A stretch of 26,170 nucleotides of DNA from Competibacteraceae bacterium UBA2788 (GCA_002352185.1 DEHY01000057.1:5723-31892); one strand, 5' to 3'; shown: positions 15,660-25,075, numbered from the stretch's first letter. Notes: generated from the letters alone by a model not told the origin. Translations and numbers: made by a program.

Positions 15660-17060
15660 TCACTCAAAAATCTTCCCTGGGTTCATGATCCCGTTCGGGT
15701 CGAACGCCTGTTTGATCGCTCGCAGATAACTTACTTCAGTTTCGCCGCGAGTGTAATGCAGATACGGCTTTTTGGTCAGGCCGACGCCGTGTTCGGCGGA
15801 GATGCTGCCGCCATGACGCTGCAAGACTTCAAACAGGTGTTCACTGACCGCTCCACACTTTTGCGCAAAAGCGGCTGTTGCCAAATGTGCTGGTTTGAGA
15901 ATATTGATATGCAGGTTGCCGTCGCCGATATGTCCGTACCACAGCACCTCAAAATCCGGGTATTCCTGCGTCAATAGCGCGTCGGCCTCGACCAGAAAAG
16001 CTGGAACCCGCGAAATCCGCACCGATACGTCATTTTTATAGGGCTGATATTCCGAGATGGATTCACTGATATCTTCGCGCAGTCGCCAAAGTTCCTTAAC
16101 CTGACTCTCACTCTGACTGATCACGCCATCGGTCAGCCAACCCTGTTCAGCGCAATGCTCGAACAGCGCCAGTGCAGTATCGGTGTGCAGTTGCTCTGGA
16201 TTTTCAAACTCGACCAGCACGTAGTAGGGTGTTACGGTGTCGAACGGACGGTGCAAACCCTTGTTCAGCACATGACGTAGAGCCTGTTCCGAGAAAAACT
16301 CGAAGGCGCTTAGCTCCAGCTTATTGCGGAGAATGTGATAGAGCGACATGACGCTATCCAAATTCGGCGCCCCCAGCACCATCACGTTCGGTTCGCGCAA
16401 GGGTCGGGTCAGCTTCAGGGTCGCCTCAACGATGAGGCCCAGCGTGCCCTCGCTGCCGATGAATAAATGCCGCAGGTCGTAGCCGCTGGCGTTCTTGATC
16501 AGGCCCCGGTTGAGATCGAGCAGATCGCCGCGCCCGGTCACCACTTTCAGCCCGGTCACCCAGTCGCGGGTCAGGCCGTAGCGGATAACCTTGATGCCGC
16601 CGGCGTTGGTGGCGATGTTGCCGCCAATCTGACTGGAACCGCGTGAGGCGAAATCCACCGGATAGTACAGGCCATGATCGCGGGCGAAATTTTGCACCGC
16701 TTCAGTGACGACGCCCGCCTGACAGGTTACGCTGCGGTCGGTCGGGTCGAAATCCAGAATCCGGTTCATTCGTTCCAGCGAGACCACCAGCTCGCCCCGA
16801 CAGGCCACCGCCGCGCCGCTCAGACCGGTGCGCCCGCCCGACGGCGTTAGCGCCAGTTGGTGTTTGTTGGCGTAGCGCACCAGTTGTTGCACCTGTTCGA
16901 CATTTCCGGGTAGCGCCACCGCCAGCGGGTTCGGCGTATACAACCGGGTCCAGTCACGGCCGTAGTGCAAACCACTGTCCGGGTCGCTACGCACATGAGC
17001 GGGTTCGATGAAGGCGCGGATGCCGTCGAGCAGGGCGGCGGATTCATTCGGGGTGTGCAT
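15660..17060 (-). CDS. FAD-linked 2-hydroxyacid dehydrogenase, probably D-2-hydroxyglutarate dehydrogenase
   Basis: This 466-aa flavoprotein belongs to the GlcD / D-lactate dehydrogenase / D2HGDH family. The PCMH-type FAD domain shows TPSGGRTGLSGAAV, the FAD-phosphate region SRGSSQIGGNIATNAGG, and FIGSEGTLGLIVEATL. The C-terminal cap includes the metal/substrate His segment WYGHIGDGNLHINIL and EHGVGLTKKPYL, and ends in DPNGIMNPGKIF. It would oxidise D-2-hydroxyglutarate to 2-oxoglutarate and pass electrons to a flavoprotein or quinone. The substrate is inferred from the divergent neighbour serA: in Pseudomonas this same pair is functionally coupled. D-lactate or glycolate remain possible. The ATG at 17060 is preferred over a TTG at 17075 because GAGG lies about 9 bases upstream. 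Confidence 0.9.
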   Translation of the reverse strand: MHTPNESAALLDGIRAFIEPAHVRSDPDSGLHYGRDWTRLYTPNPLAVALPGNVEQVQQLVRYANKHQLALTPSGGRTGLSGAAVACRGELVVSLERMNRILDFDPTDRSVTCQAGVVTEAVQNFARDHGLYYPVDFASRGSSQIGGNIATNAGGIKVIRYGLTRDWVTGLKVVTGRGDLLDLNRGLIKNASGYDLRHLFIGSEGTLGLIVEATLKLTRPLREPNVMVLGAPNLDSVMSLYHILRNKLELSAFEFFSEQALRHVLNKGLHRPFDTVTPYYVLVEFENPEQLHTDTALALFEHCAEQGWLTDGVISQSESQVKELWRLREDISESISEYQPYKNDVSVRISRVPAFLVEADALLTQEYPDFEVLWYGHIGDGNLHINILKPAHLATAAFAQKCGAVSEHLFEVLQRHGGSISAEHGVGLTKKPYLHYTRGETEVSYLRAIKQAFDPNGIMNPGKIFE

Positions 17061-17162
17061 GGAGTGTCGCCTCAATCAGGAAAGGGGTCAGTTAAGGTTG
17101 CCAGCCCCGGCTATAGGGATTATTTTCGGCGGCATTCTATCACTGGCGAGGTTGGCGCACTG

Positions 17163-18401
17163 ATGAGCAAAACTTCACTCGATAAAAGCAAGATCAAGGT
17201 TCTGCTGCTGGAAGGACTTCATGCCAGCGCGGTAGAGGCATTCCAGGCGGATGGCTACACCCACATCGAATACCAGCAGAAGGCCCTGCCGGAACCGCAG
17301 TTGCTGGAAGCGATCAGCGACGCCTATGTGGTCGGGATCCGTTCCGCAACCCAGCTGACCGCCCGGGTGTTCGCACACGCCCCACGCCTGATGGGGATCG
17401 GCTGTTTCTGTATCGGCACCAATCAGGTTGACCTTGACGCCGCTCAGGAACACGGGATTCCGGTGTTCAACGCGCCGTTCTCCAACACCCGCAGCGTGGC
17501 GGAACTGGTGCTGGCCGAAATTATTCTGCTGTTGCGCGGGATTCCTCAGCGCAGCGCGGTGGCGCATCGCGGCGGCTGGGTGAAAACCGCCACCGGCTCC
17601 CACGAAGCGCGTGGCAAATGCCTCGGTATCGTCGGTTACGGCCATATTGGCACCCAGACCGGCGTTCTGGCCGAGGCGCTGGGGATGCGGGTGGCGTTTT
17701 ACGACATTGAAACCAAACTGGCGCTGGGCAATGCGCAGCCATTGCCCTCGCTGGATGCGCTGCTTGAGGTTGCCGATGTGGTGACGCTGCATGTGCCGGA
17801 GACGCCGCAGACCTTCCAGATGATCGGTGCGGAGCAACTGGCGCGGATGAAGCCGGGCGCCCGTCTGATCAACGCCGCACGCGGCACCGTGGTGGACATC
17901 AACGCCCTGGTGCAGGCGCTGGAATCCAAGCATCTCTCTGGAGCGGCGCTTGATGTGTTCCCGGAGGAGCCGAAGGCCAACGACGAGGAATTCGTGTCGC
18001 CGCTGCGCCGCTTTGACAATGTGCTGCTCACCCCTCACGTCGGCGGCAGCACCGAGGAAGCGCAGCAGAACATCGGCCTTGAAGTCGCCAGCAAGCTGAT
18101 TAAATACAGCAATAACGGTTCAACCGTCAGTTCGGTCAATTTCCCGGAGGTCGCCTTGCCGGAACATCCCGGCAAACATCGGCTGCTGCATATTCACCGC
18201 AACCAGCCCGGCGTATTGTCCCGGATCAACGCCATCTTCTCCGAGCGGCAAATTAACATCGCCGGACAATATCTGCAAACCAATGCTAAAATCGGTTATG
18301 TGGTGATTGATGTGGACAGTCATGAGCGCGCCGAGACGCTGCAATTAAAAAAGCTGCTGGATGAAATCGCCGGTACGATTCGGACCCGGATTCTGTATTG
18401 A
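17163..18401 (+). CDS. serA: D-3-phosphoglycerate dehydrogenase
   Basis: This enzyme catalyses the first step of L-serine synthesis, NAD-dependent oxidation of 3-phosphoglycerate. At 412 aa it matches the E. coli type (about 410). It has the nucleotide-binding GIVGYGHIGTQTG, the catalytic triad as Arg in INAARGTVVD (about R240), Glu in DVFPEEP (about E269) and His in LTPHVGGST (about H292). The C-terminal ACT domain (LLHIHRNQPGVLSRINAIF and IAGQYLQT) binds the feedback inhibitor serine. The frame is open far upstream, but the ATG at 17163 gives the family N-terminus. Many bacterial SerA enzymes also reduce 2-oxoglutarate to D-2-hydroxyglutarate to recycle NADH, which the divergent flavoprotein would reverse; this activity is not visible in sequence. 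Confidence 0.96.
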   Translation: MSKTSLDKSKIKVLLLEGLHASAVEAFQADGYTHIEYQQKALPEPQLLEAISDAYVVGIRSATQLTARVFAHAPRLMGIGCFCIGTNQVDLDAAQEHGIPVFNAPFSNTRSVAELVLAEIILLLRGIPQRSAVAHRGGWVKTATGSHEARGKCLGIVGYGHIGTQTGVLAEALGMRVAFYDIETKLALGNAQPLPSLDALLEVADVVTLHVPETPQTFQMIGAEQLARMKPGARLINAARGTVVDINALVQALESKHLSGAALDVFPEEPKANDEEFVSPLRRFDNVLLTPHVGGSTEEAQQNIGLEVASKLIKYSNNGSTVSSVNFPEVALPEHPGKHRLLHIHRNQPGVLSRINAIFSERQINIAGQYLQTNAKIGYVVIDVDSHERAETLQLKKLLDEIAGTIRTRILY

Positions 18402-18440
18402 GTTCCAGCAAGGCCGGCGAGAGAAAGGAGAGAGTGGGCG

Positions 18441-18980
18441 ATGTCACTGCGGGATGAATTGTTGAAAGCAGGTTTAGTTTCGTCAGATAAGGCTAAAAAA
18501 CTGGACTCTGATGGACGCAAGCAGAATTACCAGCGCAAAAAAGGCAAAGCGCTGACTCCCGAACAAGAAGCGCAGCAGATAGAAGCGCGGAAGCGAGCGG
18601 AAGCGGGTGCTGCCCATAAACGTGAACAGGATCGGCAATTGAATCTGGCGCGTGAAGCTGAAAAACAGCGCCGGGAACAAGCTGCCCGCGCGCGCCAGTT
18701 GATTGAAGCGCACCGCATGAATGAGCCAGAGGCGGAGATTGCCTACAACTTTCAGGATGGTAATCGGATCCGTTCGGTTCGGGTTACAGTGTCGCAACGC
18801 AAGGCGCTGGCAATGGGTCGGCTGGCGATCGTGCGGGGTGATCGCCGTGAATTTGATTTTGCGCTGGCGCCCCGCGAGATCGCCCACAAGCTGGCTGAGT
18901 TCGCGCCGGATCGAGTGTTGCTGCTGCATCCCGAAAGCAGCGGCGGCGATGCTGATGACGACTGGGGCGATTGGGAATAA
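18441..18980 (+). CDS. yaiL: YaiL family (DUF2058) nucleoid-associated-like protein
   Basis: This 179-aa soluble protein fits the YaiL/DUF2058 family, widespread in Gammaproteobacteria. It starts with SLRDELLKAGLVSSDKAKK. It continues as a highly charged Lys/Arg/Glu/Gln-rich helix, probably a coiled coil (about 35-90). It ends with a compact domain: IAYNFQDGNRIRSVRVT, then QRKALAMGRLAIVRG and LAEFAPDRVLLLHPE. The tail is acidic (DADDDWGDWE). The function is poorly known; the E. coli homologue is described only as nucleoid-associated. It starts 39 bases after serA with AAAGGAGAG upstream, so it may be cotranscribed with serA. Confidence 0.9.
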   Translation: MSLRDELLKAGLVSSDKAKKLDSDGRKQNYQRKKGKALTPEQEAQQIEARKRAEAGAAHKREQDRQLNLAREAEKQRREQAARARQLIEAHRMNEPEAEIAYNFQDGNRIRSVRVTVSQRKALAMGRLAIVRGDRREFDFALAPREIAHKLAEFAPDRVLLLHPESSGGDADDDWGDWE

Positions 18981-19053
18981 TGCCCGTATGCCATCGTGGG
19001 AATGATCGATGACCACATCCTTTCCTTTACCCTATTGTTCAGGTAGAAATTCA

Positions 19054-19776
19054 ATGAGTCGCCATTATCGAAGCAGTCAGACACTGTCCAACACTGCTCG
19101 CGATACCGCTTCGCTGGATCAGGATCGGACCCAGAGCATCGGTCGACGCACACGCAAGTGGAGCCGACGTAGCCGGTTGCTGTTAGGCATTGTATTAGTG
19201 ATGATTTTGGTGGATTTTTTTACAGCGCTGTTATTGGGAACGCGGACTTACGAGCTAAGCCGCCAGAACGAAATACTGCGGAGTGATTTAGCCAGGAGCC
19301 AGGATGAATTGCACCAAGCTATGCCCGAGTTACAACAATTGCGACAAGATCTGGACGAATTAATCCTTGGCAAGCTGCCACACCTGCGCAAGCTGGAATA
19401 TGACCGGGTACTGTCCTTGGATGTGGGCTATTTAAAGAACATCTCTTTTACCAAGATCGTCAATCGCGGTGTCCTGAGTTACGAATACAAGCTGGTGGTG
19501 CAGAACAATACCGGTGCCATGCTGTGGCCAGAAATCCAGCTTTCTCTATTCAATGAACTGGGCATTCAAGTGGGTAGCACCGAGATTGGAACAGCAAACC
19601 CAGGGGCGTTAAAAGCTAACAGCCTAGGCATTAGTGAGGTGCGATCCTACTCCGCAGTATTCCAACTTACTCATAAAAACGTGTTGCCGACGTATTTTAT
19701 GATTCGGACCCTTGGCGATGAGAACTCGTCCAGCACCAGTGATTCCACAACGCAGGCGGCTGGGGATGTCCGCTGA
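19054..19776 (+). CDS. Unrecognised membrane-anchored coiled-coil protein
   Basis: I do not recognise this 240-aa protein. It has a basic N-terminal cytoplasmic tail (RRTRKWSRRSR), one transmembrane helix at about 41-62 (LLLGIVLVMILVDFFTALL), and then a heptad-like helix (about 66-115, LSRQNEILRSDLARSQDEL and on). A beta-rich C-terminal domain follows with LSYEYKLVVQNNTGAMLWPE and LFNELGIQVGSTEIG, which resembles an FxLYD-like immunoglobulin fold. The basic tail before the helix predicts an N-in, C-out topology, so the domain would be periplasmic. The ATG at 19054 was preferred over an ATG at 19009 because AGGTAG stands just upstream and the longer version adds an unrelated 15 residues. It is convergent with cysA. 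Confidence 0.75.
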   Translation: MSRHYRSSQTLSNTARDTASLDQDRTQSIGRRTRKWSRRSRLLLGIVLVMILVDFFTALLLGTRTYELSRQNEILRSDLARSQDELHQAMPELQQLRQDLDELILGKLPHLRKLEYDRVLSLDVGYLKNISFTKIVNRGVLSYEYKLVVQNNTGAMLWPEIQLSLFNELGIQVGSTEIGTANPGALKANSLGISEVRSYSAVFQLTHKNVLPTYFMIRTLGDENSSSTSDSTTQAAGDVR

Positions 19777-19867
19777 TTAGGGCGCTTTGCACTTTGGTGG
19801 AAATGGCGAATAATTTTTATGACCTTCTTATACCATCATCTCCCTTCCACCCAACCTTTAAATACCA

Positions 19868-20989
19868 TCAAATACCATCGCCATCACCACTCCAGCGCAT
19901 CGGCACTGGCGATCCAGCTCTTGAGTTATCGTACAGAAAAACCCGCAATTGACGCGGCTTGACAAACACCAGATCACCTGCTTGTAGCGGATCAGCCAAA
20001 TAACGCTCACGAGTCATCTCAACCTCAGCGATCTCGCCACTTGGCGCTTGGGTTAACTCCAGCCGCACCAGAGAACCCAGCAGAGAAACCCGACTAATCG
20101 TAGCGGGAAGAGTAGTATCACCGTCCTCAGGCTCGCGCAGCACATCAATATCATGCGGCCGAACATAGGCCATAGCGGGGGCATACTCCGCATCGTCATG
20201 CTCAGGAACCTGAACCCGGAGTCCCCCGACCTTAGCCCAGCCGGCATGAACCCGACTATGAAACAGATTAATATTGCCAAGGAATTGATAGACAAAGGGC
20301 GTGGCAGGGGCATCATAGACTTCCTGTGGCGAACCCATCTGCTCAATGCAACCGCGATTCATGACTACGATCTGATCAGCCACTTCCAGTGCTTCCTCCT
20401 GATCATGAGTAACAAATACACTGGTGATATGCAGATCGTCATGCAATCGCCGCAGCCAACGACGCAGCTCCTTACGCACCTTAGTATCAAGAGCACCAAA
20501 CGGTTCATCAAGCAGCAATACCTGAGGCTCAACCGCCAGCGCTCGCGCCAAGGCAATACGCTGACGCTGTCCACCCGATAATTGACTGGGATAACGATTC
20601 GCCACCCAGCTCAGTTGCACCAGTTCCAACAAGGTCTGAACCTTATCGCGAATCTGTGCATCACTCGGACGGCAGGCGCGTGGTCGGACTCGCAGGCCAA
20701 AGGCGACGTTCTCGAACACACTCATATGCTGGAACAGCGCATAGTGCTGGAATACAAAGCCCACTTGGCGATCCTGAACCTGCCGACGGCTGGCATCCTC
20801 ACCGTTAAATAAAATCTGGCCGCGATCCGCCGTTTCCAACCCAGCGATAATTCGCAGTAACGTAGTTTTACCACAACCGGACGGTCCAAGAAGGGCAACC
20901 AACTGACCCGCCGGAATAGTGAGGTTAATACCATCGAGAGCCACAAAATGGCCGAAGCGCTTATATAATCCTTGAATATCAATGCTCAT
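19868..20989 (-). CDS. cysA: Sulfate/thiosulfate ABC transporter ATP-binding protein
   Basis: This 373-aa ATPase drives sulfate and thiosulfate import from the cytoplasmic side. It has the CysA N-terminus ([19 protein letters not shown]), Walker [11 protein letters not shown]-loop [20 protein letters not shown], signature [16 protein letters not shown], Walker [13 protein letters not shown] and switch His in [15 protein letters not shown]-terminal TOBE-type regulatory domain follows (about 240-355), including [14 protein letters not shown]. Its ATG overlaps the cysW stop as ATGA. The 3' end faces the membrane-protein gene across 91 bases without a convincing terminator. Molybdate or other oxyanion specificity is unlikely given the CysT and CysW partners. 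Confidence 0.94.
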   Translation of the reverse strand: MSIDIQGLYKRFGHFVALDGINLTIPAGQLVALLGPSGCGKTTLLRIIAGLETADRGQILFNGEDASRRQVQDRQVGFVFQHYALFQHMSVFENVAFGLRVRPRACRPSDAQIRDKVQTLLELVQLSWVANRYPSQLSGGQRQRIALARALAVEPQVLLLDEPFGALDTKVRKELRRWLRRLHDDLHITSVFVTHDQEEALEVADQIVVMNRGCIEQMGSPQEVYDAPATPFVYQFLGNINLFHSRVHAGWAKVGGLRVQVPEHDDAEYAPAMAYVRPHDIDVLREPEDGDTTLPATISRVSLLGSLVRLELTQAPSGEIAEVEMTRERYLADPLQAGDLVFVKPRQLRVFLYDNSRAGSPVPMRWSGDGDGI

Positions 20990-21861
20990 ATGCTCTCTCC
21001 CGAGATCGCGATCCGCCGTTGCCTAAGGGTATGGCGCTCGATCAGCGCCTTAAGCGCCAGCATAACCAGCGCCAGCAGCGTCAACAGCGACGCGCAGGCA
21101 AAGGTCGCAGCAAACTGGTATTCGTTATATAAAATTTCAACATGTAAGGGCAGGGTATTGGTCAAGCCACGAATATGCCCCGATACTACAGACACCGCGC
21201 CAAATTCACCCATAGCACGGGCTGTGCAAAGCACTACACCATATAGCAGTCCCCACTTAATATTGGGCAGCGTGATACGCCAGAAGGTCAACCAGCCACT
21301 GGCACCAAGCACCATTGCGGCCTCTTCCTCCTCGGTACCCTGAGCCTGCATCAGCGGGATCAGCTCGCGAGCAATAAACGGGACGGTCACAAACACGGTA
21401 GCAAGGACAATACCAGGCACAGCAAAAATGATCTTGATACCGTGCCCGGTCAGCCATGGCCCCAGCCAACCCTGCGCACCGAACAGCAGCACATAAATCA
21501 GACCGGCAATAACCGGCGAAACTGCAAATGGCAAATCAATCAGGGTAATCAGCATACTCTTGCCATAGAATTCAAATTTGGCAATCGCCCAAGCAGCAGA
21601 AACCCCGAATATAACGTTCAGCGGCACGGCAATAGCAGCGCTGAGCAAAGTCAACCGGATTGCATCTAGGGCATAAGGGTCGGTAATTGCAGCCAGATAA
21701 ACCCCAACGCCTTTGCGAAGCGCTTCGTAGAACACGGCAGCCAGCGGCACAAACAGGAACAGCGTGAGAAAGATCAACGCCACTGCCAGCAATAGCCGAC
21801 GGATAAATGGCGGCTCGCTATTAGCGAGCGAAGCCGGACCGGGATGCAGAGAAGAGTTCAT
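20986..21861 (-). CDS. cysW: Sulfate ABC transporter permease CysW
   Basis: This 291-aa inner-membrane permease pairs with CysT. The N-terminus has a short hydrophilic tail then the helix [21 protein letters not shown]. The family sequences [40 protein letters not shown] and [15 protein letters not shown] follow. The EAA-type coupling loop lies around [20 protein letters not shown] and [12 protein letters not shown], then [19 protein letters not shown], a CysW hallmark. The frame is open 12 codons further upstream inside cysT; I chose the ATG at 21861 because it overlaps the cysT stop as ATGA and has GGGAGA upstream. It overlaps cysA in the same way, so the three are a tightly coupled unit. 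Confidence 0.95.
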   Translation of the reverse strand: MNSSLHPGPASLANSEPPFIRRLLLAVALIFLTLFLFVPLAAVFYEALRKGVGVYLAAITDPYALDAIRLTLLSAAIAVPLNVIFGVSAAWAIAKFEFYGKSMLITLIDLPFAVSPVIAGLIYVLLFGAQGWLGPWLTGHGIKIIFAVPGIVLATVFVTVPFIARELIPLMQAQGTEEEEAAMVLGASGWLTFWRITLPNIKWGLLYGVVLCTARAMGEFGAVSVVSGHIRGLTNTLPLHVEILYNEYQFAATFACASLLTLLALVMLALKALIERHTLRQRRIAISGESI

Positions 21862-22703
21862 ATTACCGTCTCCCAGCCGCGTTGGATCCGGCTCCAACGC
21901 TGGAGCAAGTTAATCAGGAGCAGCAACAGAAAAGAGATTACCAACATAACCACCGAAACCGCCGCTGCGCCGCTATAGTCGTACTGTTCCAGCTTGCTGA
22001 CGATTAGCAGAGGTGTAATTTCCGATACCATTGGTAGATTGCCGGCAATGAAGATGACCGAGCCGTACTCACCAATGGCACGCGCAAAAGCCAGGGTAAA
22101 ACCAGTCAACAAAGCGGGGCGGATCGCCGGAAAGAGGACCCGCCAGAAAATCTGCCAGCGATCTGCGCCCAAGCTGGCTGCGGCTTCCTCAACCTCAGCT
22201 TCCAAATCTTCCAGCACCGGCTGTACGGTGCGCACCACAAACGGCAGACTGATAAACACGAGAGCCACGATTACACCCAGCGGAGTGAAGGCAATCTTCA
22301 TCCCCAGCGGCTCAAGAGCGTGGCCAATCCAGCCATTGCTGGAGTAGATCGCCGCCAGGGTGATACCGGCCACCGCCGTAGGCAGAGCAAACGGCAGATC
22401 CACCAGCGCGTCCACCAGACGCTTGCCAGGAAACGGATAACGGACCAGCACCCAAGCGACAATGAAACCAAAGCCGGTATTAATGGTAGCAGCCAGGAAA
22501 GCGGCGCCGAAAGTAAGTCGATAGGAAGCCAGAACTCGGGGCGCAGTCACGGTACGCCAGAATTGATCCCAACTGAGATGAAAGGCTTGGGTAAAGGCCA
22601 TCGCCAGCGGGATGAGAACGATCAATCCCAGATAACCCAAGGTAAAGCCGAGAGTCAGGCCGAAACCCGGCAGAACACTCGGCTGGCGAAACCGGAATAT
22701 CAT
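21858..22703 (-). CDS. cysT: Sulfate ABC transporter permease CysT (CysU)
   Basis: This 281-aa inner-membrane permease is the first gene of the cysTWA unit. After MIFRFRQPSVLPGF it shows the CysT helices LTLGFTLGYLGLIVLIPLAM, then the segment AFHLSWDQFWRTVTAPRVLA, DLPFALPTAVAGITLAAIY, and the coupling loop VEEAAASLGADRWQIFWRV. The AFARAIGEYGSVIFIAGNLP segment is a family hallmark. The frame also allows GTG at 22709; I chose ATG at 22703, 8 bases from AAGGGG. The sulfate-binding protein gene (cysP or sbp) that usually precedes it is absent; glgX lies upstream behind a terminator, so the binding protein must be encoded elsewhere. No obvious CysB box could be identified in the 230-base leader. 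Confidence 0.95.
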   Translation of the reverse strand: MIFRFRQPSVLPGFGLTLGFTLGYLGLIVLIPLAMAFTQAFHLSWDQFWRTVTAPRVLASYRLTFGAAFLAATINTGFGFIVAWVLVRYPFPGKRLVDALVDLPFALPTAVAGITLAAIYSSNGWIGHALEPLGMKIAFTPLGVIVALVFISLPFVVRTVQPVLEDLEAEVEEAAASLGADRWQIFWRVLFPAIRPALLTGFTLAFARAIGEYGSVIFIAGNLPMVSEITPLLIVSKLEQYDYSGAAAVSVVMLVISFLLLLLINLLQRWSRIQRGWETVI

Positions 22704-22807
22704 CCCCACCGCCCCTTATGATCCAGGACCAAGATGGGCGCCTCCGGCGCGGGTGCGAGGCTGAGCGCGGGTGTGTACACAATGAAGACTCCATGAATCG
22801 ATGACGA

Positions 22808-22844
22808 TAAAAAACACCCGGCGCCGAATCGGCGTGACCGGGTG
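22808..22844 (-). terminator. Intrinsic terminator downstream of glgX
   Basis: On the minus strand, CACCCGG pairs with CCGGGTG around an inner GCCGA/TCGGC-type stem, and six Ts follow at once (A-run 22809-22814 on the plus strand). It is a textbook Rho-independent terminator about 90 bases after the glgX stop codon. It separates glgX transcription from the cysTWA operon. Confidence 0.88.
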
Positions 22845-22933
22845 GCCGGTGACTATAAAGGGCAGGCTAAATAATCAAAAAGAATATTTAACAATATTTA
22901 TATAGCCATTTTTTATAAAATAAAATCGGCACT
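22845..22933. other. A+T-rich glgX 3' untranslated region
   Basis: Between the glgX stop and its terminator lies a short, strongly A+T-rich stretch (about 22865-22925) with runs such as AATATTT repeated twice and TTTTTTATAAAATAAAA. GGCTA (22864-22868) and TAGCC (22903-22907) could pair around it. No gene is visible. It contrasts sharply with the G+C-rich flanks and may be an untranslated 3' tail. Confidence 0.4.
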
Positions 22934-25075
22934 TCAGTCAGGAACCGCCATCACCAAGGCAAATACTGTAACCGCCCAGGATTCCATCTGGAACTCGCCA
23001 CCATTATCCAGCAGCAGTTCGCCGGACGTTAACTGGGGTTGAGTGGTGTCAAGCAGACAGCGCCAGTGGCTGGCGCCACGAACCGAAGGCATCCGAAACG
23101 GGATAGTGGCTGGGCCGGCATTGAAGATAATCAGTAACGCATCATCGGTTTCCGGGTAACCGTCGGCGGTGAAATATTCGCCGGCGTCGCCCGCCAGCAG
23201 GAGGCCAAAGCAGCGGGCCTTGGGTTCCTGCCAGTGGTAGTCGCTCATCGTGCTACCGCCAGGGCTAATCCAATCGACATCGCGTAATCCGGTTGTTTTC
23301 GAGACCTGCAAACCATGCATAAAGCGTGGCCGACGCAGTGCCGGATGATCCCGGCGCAGATTAATCAGTCGGCGGACAAAATCCAAGAATTCCCGCTCAT
23401 CAGGCAGTGTATTGTCCCAATTTAACCAGTTGATTTCATTATCCTGACAGTAGGCATTGTTATTACCCTGCTGGCTGCGGCCGAATTCGTCGCCTGCCAG
23501 CAACATCGGGGTGCCTTGCGCCAGCAGCACGGTCGCCAGCATGTTGCGCCGTTGACGCAGGCGGATTTGCCGGATACCCGGATCAGCAGTCGGCCCCTCG
23601 ACGCCGTGGTTATTGCTGAAATTGGAGGGATGCCCATCGCGGTTCTGTTCACCATTAACCTCATTATGGCGCTCGTTGTAACTCACCAGATCGGCTAATG
23701 GAAATCCATCATGGCTGGCAATGTAGTTGACCGTAGCCCAAGGTCTCCGGTAGTCGTGTTCGAACAGGTCGCTGGATGCGAGCAGGTTGGGCGCCAGTTT
23801 GGACAGCATGCCGTCATCGCCCCGCCAGAATCGGCGCACCGTATCCCGGAAGCGGTCGTTCCATTCCGCAGTGCCAGCCGGAAAGCTGCCGAGCTGATAG
23901 CCGCCGGGACCGATGTCCCAAGGTTCAGCGATAATCTTAACCCGTGACATTGCCGGGTCCTGGCGGATGGCGTCAAAGAAGCCGCCGGCACGGTCGTAAC
24001 CATATTCTTCACGGCCCAGCGTTACTGCCAAATCAAAGCGGAAGCCATCCACATGCATTTCATTGACCCAGTAGCGCAAGCTGTCCATCACCATCTGCAA
24101 TACCCGGGGATGCATTAGATTCAGGGTGTTGCCACAGCCGGTGTCATTGATATAGTGACGGCGATCATGGGGCAGCAGTCGGTAATAAGAGGCGTTATCA
24201 ATGCCTTTGAAGCTAAGGGTTGGCCCCATCTGATCACCCTCAGCAGTGTGGTTGTAAACCACATCCAGCAATACCTCAATGCCGGCATCATGCAGCCGCT
24301 TGACCATGGTCTTGAATTCGACCAGATCGCCACCGCTCAGGTAACGGGTTTCCGGAGCAAAGAAGCAGAGTGTGTTGTAACCCCAGTAATTGCGCAGCCT
24401 GCGGTCAGTCAGAAATCGGTCATCTACGAAGGCGTGAACCGGCATCAGCTCTACAGCAGTGATACCGAGGGATTGAAGGTATTTGATGACTTCAGGGTGG
24501 GCAAGACCGGCGAACGTGCCGCGCAAGTGGTGTGGTACACCCTCATGGCGGATGGTGAAGCCACGAACGTGAGTTTCATAAATGAGTGTTCGCGACCAAG
24601 GCACTTCAGGCGAGTGATCCCCTTCCCAGTTATAGCGCGTGTCCACGACTACGCATTTCAACATGTCGCGAGCACTGTCGCGGGTATCGAAGGACAGGTC
24701 GGCGTCGCGGTGGCCAACCTGGTAGCCACAGTGTTCGTCACGCAGGTGCAATGAGCCATAAAACTGCTTGGCATAGGGATCCAACAGCAATTTGTGGTGA
24801 TTGAAACGATGACCAATCTGCGGCTCATAGGGTCCAGATACGCGGTAGCCATATAAAGCGCCAGGCCATAAGCCAGGTATATAGCCATGCCAGATTTGAT
24901 CAGTATTCTCGGACAGCGCCAAGCGTTCAATTTCACGCTGGCCCGATGAATCGAACAGGCATAACTCGACCTTTTCAGCGTGGGCGGAAAAGAGCGCGAA
25001 ATTGACCCCCTTGCCATCCCAGGTAGCGCCAAGGGGGTACGGAATGCCGGGCCATACACGAATGCGCGCTGACAT
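22934..25075 (-). CDS. glgX: Glycogen debranching enzyme
   Basis: This 713-aa cytoplasmic GH13 enzyme (GlgX/isoamylase subfamily) hydrolyses alpha-1,6 branches of phosphorylase-limit glycogen. An N-terminal CBM48 domain (PYPLGATWDGKGVNFALFSA and on) precedes the catalytic barrel. The latter has the subfamily sequence VIKYLQSLGITAVELMPVHA, the first conserved region LLDVVYNHTAEG, the nucleophile Asp in DGFRFDLAVTLG (about D347), the acid Glu in IIAEPWDIGPGGY (about E383) and the third acid in YIASHDGFPLADLV (about D455). I chose the ATG at 25075 because AGGAG stands 8 bases upstream; an in-frame TTG six codons earlier is less likely. It is a single gene with its own terminator; no other glg gene is in the window. 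Confidence 0.95.
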   Translation of the reverse strand: MSARIRVWPGIPYPLGATWDGKGVNFALFSAHAEKVELCLFDSSGQREIERLALSENTDQIWHGYIPGLWPGALYGYRVSGPYEPQIGHRFNHHKLLLDPYAKQFYGSLHLRDEHCGYQVGHRDADLSFDTRDSARDMLKCVVVDTRYNWEGDHSPEVPWSRTLIYETHVRGFTIRHEGVPHHLRGTFAGLAHPEVIKYLQSLGITAVELMPVHAFVDDRFLTDRRLRNYWGYNTLCFFAPETRYLSGGDLVEFKTMVKRLHDAGIEVLLDVVYNHTAEGDQMGPTLSFKGIDNASYYRLLPHDRRHYINDTGCGNTLNLMHPRVLQMVMDSLRYWVNEMHVDGFRFDLAVTLGREEYGYDRAGGFFDAIRQDPAMSRVKIIAEPWDIGPGGYQLGSFPAGTAEWNDRFRDTVRRFWRGDDGMLSKLAPNLLASSDLFEHDYRRPWATVNYIASHDGFPLADLVSYNERHNEVNGEQNRDGHPSNFSNNHGVEGPTADPGIRQIRLRQRRNMLATVLLAQGTPMLLAGDEFGRSQQGNNNAYCQDNEINWLNWDNTLPDEREFLDFVRRLINLRRDHPALRRPRFMHGLQVSKTTGLRDVDWISPGGSTMSDYHWQEPKARCFGLLLAGDAGEYFTADGYPETDDALLIIFNAGPATIPFRMPSVRGASHWRCLLDTTQPQLTSGELLLDNGGEFQMESWAVTVFALVMAVPD

